NCBI GenBank assembly: GCA_020851855.1
Contig: JADZBY010000561.1
Span: forward strand, 1-6,514
DNA length: 6,514 bases
Origin: Anaerolineae bacterium
GTDB lineage: Bacteria > Chloroflexota > Anaerolineae > Aggregatilineales > UBA2796
Direction of reading: 5' to 3'
The translations under genes and the position numbers were made by a program. The notes under the pieces are model-generated. The model had not been told where the DNA came from and made no database searches. It was given only the letters and a program-made list of their open reading frames with translations. Below, piece after piece: positions 1 to 4,855 of this stretch. Within the stretch, counting starts at the first letter, position 1. The number at the start of each line of letters is the position of its first letter.

Positions 1-1502
1 CCCTGGGCGGCGCGCACTGCCCAATCGAACAGGGGCGTGGCCAGGAACGTGCCCAGCAGCACAACGCCAATCGTCGTCAGGCCCAGCGCCCACACAAACG
101 GCGGACTGACGGTGATGGGCTGCTCTTCCGTGTCGCTGCGGTCCACGAAGATGACCTTGATGACCACCAGATAGTAGTACAGCGCCACCATCGCATTCAG
201 GATGCCGGCCACGGCCAGCCACGTCAGGTTGGCGTCGACGGCAGCCCGGAACAGGAAAAACTTGCCAAAGAAGCCTGCCGCCGGTGGAATGCCTGCCAAC
301 GAGAGCAGCGCGACGGTCATCACCAGCGCCAATCCCAGATTGCTCCGCGCCAGCCCGGCGAAGTCGCGAATCTTCTCGCTGTTGCGCGCATTGGCCACCA
401 CGATGATCACGCCGAACGCGGCCAGGTTGGTCAGTACATACATGGCCACGTAGAAGCCGACCGCCGCGACGCCTGCGCCCGGCGCGCTGCCCGGCTGCGC
501 CGCGATGGCCGCCACGCCGATGAGCGTATAACCCGCCTGCGCGATGGACGAGTACGCGATCAGGCGCTTGATGTTCGTCTGCAACAGCGCGAACAGATTG
601 CCGACGGTCATGCTGATCACGGCCAGCACGCCGATGAGTTGCACCCAGGTGGCGGTCATGTCGCCGCCCTGGAAGGCGATGATCAGGACTCGGACCACCA
701 TCGCGAAGCTGGCCGCCTTGCTCGCCACGCTGATGTACGCCGCGACCGGCGTCGGCGCGCCTTCGTACACGTCCGGCGTCCAGAAGTGGAACGGCACGGC
801 GCTGATCTTGAAGCCGAAGCCGACCATGATCAGCACCAGCGCGAGCACGAAGGGCAGCACGTGGTTCACGTCTGCGCCGCGCCCGAACGTTTCCTGCATC
901 CACACGCCGATACTATACAGGTTCGTCTGCCCGGTGAACCCGTACAGCAGCGAGAAACCGTAAAGCATCACCGTGGACGTGACCGCGCCGAACAGGAAGT
1001 ACTTGATGCCCGCCTCGGTCGAGCGCGCTTCCGCCGTAAGGAAGCCGGCCAGGATGTACAGGCTGATCGAGAGCGTCTCGACGGCCAGGAAGACCATGAT
1101 CAGGTCCGACGCGCCGGCGAGCAGGATCGCGCCGAGCGTGGCCACCACGAGGATGGCGTAGAACTCCGGCATCCGCCCGATCTGCGGCGAGTCGAGGGAC
1201 AGCAGGCAGGTGATCCCTGCGCCGAACAGGATGACCGTCGTGAACAGCTGAGAGAGCATGTCAAAGCGGTACATGCCGCCCAGCACCAGCTGCGTATCCT
1301 GCGCGGGCGGCTGGACCAGGATGGACACGATAGCGATGCCCATCAGGCTGACCGCCGTGGTGATCCCGATCTCGCGGCGGCGGCTGGCGGGCAGGAAGAT
1401 GTCCAGCAGGGCTACCGCCGCGCCGAGCACGGTCACCAGGATCGCCGGCAGCATGGCGAGGAGATTGGTCGCCGGATCGCCGTTGACGATAATTCCTTGC
1501 AC
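1..1502 (-). CDS. nuoN: NADH-quinone oxidoreductase subunit N (NuoN), 3' end cut by window edge
   Basis: NuoN is the antiporter-like membrane subunit of complex I closest to the quinone-reducing arm; its channel moves one proton across the cytoplasmic membrane per cycle. I translated this frame by hand: it is open for 500 codons from a GTG at 1502 to the left edge, with no stop. Since E. coli NuoN has about 485 residues, only a short C-terminal piece should be missing. Family landmarks are in order: TM5 glutamate E142 in VETLSISLYIL, K167 in GIKYFLFGA, TM7 K232 in GFKISAVPFHFWTPDVYEGAP, TM8 K262, K312 in TNIKRLIAYSSIAQAGY, and TM12 K414 in GIPPAAGFFGKF. These correspond to the charged residues of the proton path (E. 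coli E133, K217, K247, K395). The GTG is chosen because AGGAGG lies 5 nt upstream and the preceding nuoM stop is only 1 nt away, implying translational coupling. All catalytic charges are present, so it looks functional. Confidence 0.95.
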   Translation of the reverse strand, partial: MQGIIVNGDPATNLLAMLPAILVTVLGAAVALLDIFLPASRRREIGITTAVSLMGIAIVSILVQPPAQDTQLVLGGMYRFDMLSQLFTTVILFGAGITCLLSLDSPQIGRMPEFYAILVVATLGAILLAGASDLIMVFLAVETLSISLYILAGFLTAEARSTEAGIKYFLFGAVTSTVMLYGFSLLYGFTGQTNLYSIGVWMQETFGRGADVNHVLPFVLALVLIMVGFGFKISAVPFHFWTPDVYEGAPTPVAAYISVASKAASFAMVVRVLIIAFQGGDMTATWVQLIGVLAVISMTVGNLFALLQTNIKRLIAYSSIAQAGYTLIGVAAIAAQPGSAPGAGVAAVGFYVAMYVLTNLAAFGVIIVVANARNSEKIRDFAGLARSNLGLALVMTVALLSLAGIPPAAGFFGKFFLFRAAVDANLTWLAVAGILNAMVALYYYLVVIKVIFVDRSDTEEQPITVSPPFVWALGLTTIGVVLLGTFLATPLFDWAVRAAQ

Positions 1503-1503
1503 G

Positions 1504-3195
1504 TCAGCCTCCTAACGCCGCCACGATGGGGCGCATCCCGGCCTCGATCATCCCCGACATGATCTGCGGGTACACGCCCAGCAGCACGAGGAAAACGGAC
1601 AGGATCGCCAGCGCCGATTTGTCGATCAGCGTCACATCCGTGATGCCGGGGAAGCGTTCCTCGCGGAACGGGCCGAAGAACACCAGCTGCACGACACGCA
1701 GCACATAGCCCGCCGTCACGATGATGCCCAGCACCGCGAAAATGGCGATGATCGGGAAGTAGTTGTAGGTTGGAAAGAAGGCCAGGGCCGCTTCAGCCGG
1801 TGGTATGCCGCCCGACGCGAACGCCGGCCCGACCCACAAGCCTTGCATGATGGGAAACTCGGCCACGAAGCCGCTCAGGCCGGGCATGCCCATCGATACC
1901 AGGCCGCCCAGGATGAATGCGAGCGCCACCAGCGGCATTTTTTGCGCAAAGCCCCCCAGCGACGGGATGTCGCGCGTATGCGCCTGGTCATAGACCATGC
2001 CGACGCAGGCGAAGAACATGGCCGTCATCACGCCGTGGCTGAACATTTGCAGGCCCGCGCCGGTCATGCCGGTCAGGTTCATCGTCGCAAAGCCCATCGA
2101 CACCAGGCCCATGTGCGACACCGACGAAAAGCCGATGACGTACTTGAAGTCGCGCTGGCGGAAGGCGATGAATGCCCCGTACACGACATTGATGAGCGTG
2201 AGCAGGATAATCCACGGCAAGTGGACGCGCGCCCCATCCGGGAGAAGCTGCACCCCCACCCGCAGCGCCGCATACGCGCCCAGCTTCATGAGCACCCCGG
2301 CATGGATCATCGACACGGCGGTAGGAGCCGCGACGTGGCCATCCGGACTCCAGTTATGGAACGGGAACAGGCCCGCCAGCACGCCAAAGCCGATGAAGAT
2401 CATCGGGAACCAGGCGCGCGCCACGCTGACCGCGCCTGCGCCGGCCTGATCAAACGGGCCGGGCTGGCCGGTCAGGTTTGCCCAGCGCGACGCCGCTTCC
2501 AGGTGGGCAAAGTCGAAGCTGTAGGCGGGCGCGTTCGGGTCGTTGAGCGCCTGCCGGAGCGTCGCCAAATTCTGCGGGTCGCTCGCGAAGAACGATCCGG
2601 CGCTGAAGTACACCACCAGCAGGCCGATGAGCGCCACGAACGAGCCGACCAGGATGTACAGCGTCAGCTTCATGGCCGCGTATTCGCGGGTCGCCTTCCA
2701 GCCCCAGCCCGCGATCAGGAAGTACATGGGGAAGATGGAAAACTCGTACCAGAAGAACAGCAGGAACATGTCCAGCGAGACGAACACGCCATACACGCCC
2801 GCCACCAGCAACAGGAAGAAGGCCATGAACTCGCGGGTGCGCTCTTCGATCTTCCACGAGATGAGCACGCCCGTGAAAGCGACCAGCCCGGTGAGCAGCA
2901 CCATCGGCGCGGTTGTGCCGTCCACCCCGAGATGGAAGCTCACGCCGATGGCCGGGACCCACGGAATATTGATCTCCTGCACGAAATACGAAAAGCCCGT
3001 CGCGGCCCGCTCCGCTGCCGCCTGGAGCGCGGCGGGCTGGTTCATCTCGATGAACACCAGCAGCGAGAGCACCAGACAGGTTGCGGTGGCGAACGCCGAG
3101 ATCAAACGGATCTCGGTTTTCTGCTCATCTCTCAAAAAGACGAGCAGAAAAAGCGCCGCGGCAATCGGGATGACAAGTACGGCTGTGAGTAACAT
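1504..3195 (-). CDS. nuoM: Second, divergent NuoM-type subunit of complex I (nuoM-b), lacking the TM7 lysine
   Basis: A complete 563-residue antiporter-like (proton-conducting membrane transporter family) subunit, longer than the roughly 500 residues usual for NuoM, with about 14 predicted membrane helices. Seen: TM5 glutamate E151 in WYEFSIFPMYFLIAGWG, TM8 K304 in GVLMKLGAYAALR, K351 in QRDFKYVIGFSSVSHMG, H387 in MFSHG, TM12 E446 in GLSGFVAEF. These match E. coli E144, K265 and E407. The TM7 lysine (E. coli K234, in FAVKMP-type sequence) is missing: the segment reads GFGVLAGLFPFHNWSPDGH with L273 at that place, and there is no Lys anywhere from 177 to 303. TM8 has H298 in SMIHAG, where NuoM normally has a hydrophobic residue and NuoL has His. 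The TM6-TM7 loop (about 199-260) is long. The ATG at 3195 has GGAG 4 nt upstream. It lies between canonical nuoM and nuoN, so it probably forms a fourth channel-like unit. It could pump by another route or be mainly structural. Confidence 0.93.
   Translation of the reverse strand: MLLTAVLVIPIAAALFLLVFLRDEQKTEIRLISAFATATCLVLSLLVFIEMNQPAALQAAAERAATGFSYFVQEINIPWVPAIGVSFHLGVDGTTAPMVLLTGLVAFTGVLISWKIEERTREFMAFFLLLVAGVYGVFVSLDMFLLFFWYEFSIFPMYFLIAGWGWKATREYAAMKLTLYILVGSFVALIGLLVVYFSAGSFFASDPQNLATLRQALNDPNAPAYSFDFAHLEAASRWANLTGQPGPFDQAGAGAVSVARAWFPMIFIGFGVLAGLFPFHNWSPDGHVAAPTAVSMIHAGVLMKLGAYAALRVGVQLLPDGARVHLPWIILLTLINVVYGAFIAFRQRDFKYVIGFSSVSHMGLVSMGFATMNLTGMTGAGLQMFSHGVMTAMFFACVGMVYDQAHTRDIPSLGGFAQKMPLVALAFILGGLVSMGMPGLSGFVAEFPIMQGLWVGPAFASGGIPPAEAALAFFPTYNYFPIIAIFAVLGIIVTAGYVLRVVQLVFFGPFREERFPGITDVTLIDKSALAILSVFLVLLGVYPQIMSGMIEAGMRPIVAALGG
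1508..1513 (-). promoter_or_regulatory. Shine-Dalgarno of nuoN, inside the end of nuoM-b
   Basis: On the minus strand this reads AGGAGG, a full consensus Shine-Dalgarno, 5 nt before the GTG at 1502. It lies within the last codons (Leu-Gly-Gly) of the upstream nuoM, whose TGA occupies 1504-1506. It settles the nuoN start as GTG and suggests that ribosomes finishing nuoM-b reinitiate directly on nuoN. Confidence 0.85.
3096..3151 (-). other. Two abutting perfect inverted repeats (possible mRNA hairpins) in the 5' coding region of nuoM-b
   Basis: Plus-strand ttttctgctc (3117-3126) pairs with gagcagaaaa (3142-3151): 10 bp perfect, 15-nt loop. Directly next to it, ccgagatc (3096-3103) pairs with gatctcgg (3109-3116): 8 bp perfect, 5-nt loop. 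In the transcript they form hairpins at codon nucleotides 45-79 and 80-100 of nuoM-b, with no base between them. There is no U tract following a GC stem, so this is not a standard intrinsic terminator. A role in mRNA stability, processing or translation rate is inference only; the sequence also encodes the end of TM1 and the following loop. Confidence 0.4.
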
Positions 3196-3217
3196 GCTTC
3201 TCCACCCTGTGTCAGCG

Positions 3218-4840
3218 TCAACTGCCTAGCAGGCGCGCAAAGGTCTGATTGATGACCGGCATGATCCAGTTGGGCCAGATGCCGGTGACGAGAATGAGCA
3301 CGGCCAGCGGGGCCAGCGCCACGACCTCGCGCAGTTCGATTTCCAGCCGGTGGCCGACCCAGTGCGGGTTGACCGGGCCGTGCAGCACCGCCCGCAGCCC
3401 ACGCAGGATGTACGCGCCGGTCAGGAACAGGCCGAGCATGGCAATGGCCACGAAAGCCGGGAAGATCCACCACGCCCCGGCGACGACCTGGAACTCGCTG
3501 ACGAAGCCCGCCAGACCCGGCAGGCCCAGGCTGCCCATGCTGACGAACACCAGCAAGCCGCCGTACACCGGCGCGAGATTCCACAGGCCGCCGAACTGCG
3601 TCAGGTCGCGGGTGTGCGCCTTGTGATACAGCGCGCCAACCAGCAAGAACATGCCCGCCGAGCTAAGCCCGTGCGTGAACATTTGCAGCACCGCGCCGTT
3701 GGTGGCCATCGCCACACTGCGCAGCACCACCTCACGGTTTTCAATCGTCGCCGCCGTGAACAACTGGTTATACACCGACGCGAAGACGGCCACGCCCAGC
3801 ACCACGAAGCCCATGTGATTCACCGAGCTATAGGCGACCAGCCGCTTGAAATCGCGCTGGCCCCAGGCGGCAAACGCGCCCAGGATGATGCCGGCCACGC
3901 CGAGCAGCGCCAGCCACGGCGCAAACGACTGCGCTTCCGCCGGGAAGAGCGGCACGACGAGGCGCAGGAAGCCATACGCGCCCAGCTTGAGCAAGATGCC
4001 CGCCAGCAGCATCGAGCCGCCGGTCGGCGCTTCGGTGTGCGCGTCTGGCAGCCACGTGTGGAAGGGCCAGATCGGGACCTTGATGGCGAACGCCACGAAA
4101 AACGCCGCAAAGATGAGCGCCTTGACCAGGTTCAGATCGCCCTGCCATGTCAGCGCCAGCGGCTCACCCGCTGCATTCTGCGCCAGCGGGAAATTGGCCA
4201 AAAGCGCCGGGATGCTCATCGTGCCCATCACCGTGCCGATGAGCTGGATAGACAGCAGCAGCCCCAGCGACCCAGCCATGGTGTACAGGAAGAACTTGAA
4301 CGACGCATAGCGCCGGTTCTCCCCGCCCCACAGGTTGATCAGGAAGTACATCGGCACGAGGCCGATCTCCCAGAAGATGAAGAACGTCACGAGGTCCAGC
4401 GACAGGAACAGGCCCATGACGCCCATCTCAAGGAACAGGTAGAGCGCCAGGTGCGCGTTGACGCGGTCCTCGATCTCGAAGCTGATCAGGATGGCCAGCG
4501 GCGTGAGCAGCGCCGAGAGCAGCACCATCGCCGCGCTCAGGCCATCGACGCCGAAGTACCAGTTCGAGTGCAGCAGCGGGAAAAACGGCGTGCTGCTCTG
4601 GCATACGAACGAGTACGGGCCGCTATTCGTCAGCGCGGCCACATCGGCGGGCGCGTTGCCCACCGGGCAGATGCCGTTCGAATAGGCATAGAACAGGAAG
4701 ATGGCCAGCCCCAGTTCTACCAGGCTGAAGCCCAGCGCCGTCACGCGGACCAGCGTCTTCTGGCTGCGCGGCAGGACAAAGACCACCGCCGCACCCAGCA
4801 GGGGCAGGAACGTGATCACAACGAGCAGGTCAAAGTTCAT
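3218..4840 (-). CDS. nuoM: NADH-quinone oxidoreductase subunit M (NuoM), canonical copy (nuoM-a)
   Basis: A complete 540-residue NuoM, a proton-translocating antiporter-like subunit of the complex I membrane arm, with about 14 predicted helices. Every key residue of the family's proton path is present: TM5 E158 in FWEIGLVPMYFLINLWGG, TM7 K254 in FAIKVPIWPFHTWLPDAHTEAPT, TM8 K285 in GILLKLGAYGFLRL, K332 in QRDFKRLVAYSSVNHMG, H390 in QMFTHGL, TM12 E449 in GLPGLAGFVSEF (E. coli E144, K234, K265, E407). The loop between TM2 and TM3 (about 53-98) is longer than I expect for the family and holds the protein's only two cysteines, C58 and C80. The ATG at 4840 follows the nuoL stop by 13 nt, with AGGAG 10 nt upstream overlapping that stop. 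The next gene is a second nuoM that is clearly diverged (different TM7 and TM8 residues, different loop lengths), so this is an old paralogue pair rather than a recent or assembly duplication. Confidence 0.95.
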   Translation of the reverse strand: MNFDLLVVITFLPLLGAAVVFVLPRSQKTLVRVTALGFSLVELGLAIFLFYAYSNGICPVGNAPADVAALTNSGPYSFVCQSSTPFFPLLHSNWYFGVDGLSAAMVLLSALLTPLAILISFEIEDRVNAHLALYLFLEMGVMGLFLSLDLVTFFIFWEIGLVPMYFLINLWGGENRRYASFKFFLYTMAGSLGLLLSIQLIGTVMGTMSIPALLANFPLAQNAAGEPLALTWQGDLNLVKALIFAAFFVAFAIKVPIWPFHTWLPDAHTEAPTGGSMLLAGILLKLGAYGFLRLVVPLFPAEAQSFAPWLALLGVAGIILGAFAAWGQRDFKRLVAYSSVNHMGFVVLGVAVFASVYNQLFTAATIENREVVLRSVAMATNGAVLQMFTHGLSSAGMFLLVGALYHKAHTRDLTQFGGLWNLAPVYGGLLVFVSMGSLGLPGLAGFVSEFQVVAGAWWIFPAFVAIAMLGLFLTGAYILRGLRAVLHGPVNPHWVGHRLEIELREVVALAPLAVLILVTGIWPNWIMPVINQTFARLLGS

Positions 4841-4850
4841 AGGTCAGTCG

Positions 4851-4855
4851 CTCCT
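4851..4855 (-). promoter_or_regulatory. Shine-Dalgarno of nuoM-a overlapping the nuoL stop codon
   Basis: The minus strand reads TAGGAG across the nuoL terminator (TAG, 4854-4856). AGGAG is 10 nt before the ATG at 4840, slightly longer than the best spacing. The overlap of stop and ribosome-binding site points to coupled translation of nuoL and nuoM-a and supports the ATG at 4840. Confidence 0.7.

Noticed and set aside
639..1562. A 307-codon plus-strand open frame opposite nuoN
   Set aside because: Shadow of nuoN, whose frame is unbroken and holds all family motifs.
3117..3151. The 10-bp inverted repeat as an intrinsic terminator
   Set aside because: The stem is AT-rich at its base, is not followed by a U tract in the transcript, and lies inside a coding region with essential downstream genes.
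1843..3192. A 449-codon plus-strand open frame opposite nuoM-b
   Set aside because: Same Arg/His/Glu/Gln-rich shadow composition, covering nearly the whole opposite gene; no independent signal.
3196..3217. An internal promoter between the two nuoM genes
   Set aside because: The gap is 22 nt and holds only a ribosome-binding site; I see no -35/-10 pair there.
1504..4840. The two nuoM genes as an assembly duplication or as fragments of one broken gene
   Set aside because: Both are full length with about 14 helices and intact motifs, and they differ in key residues, loops and most of the sequence.
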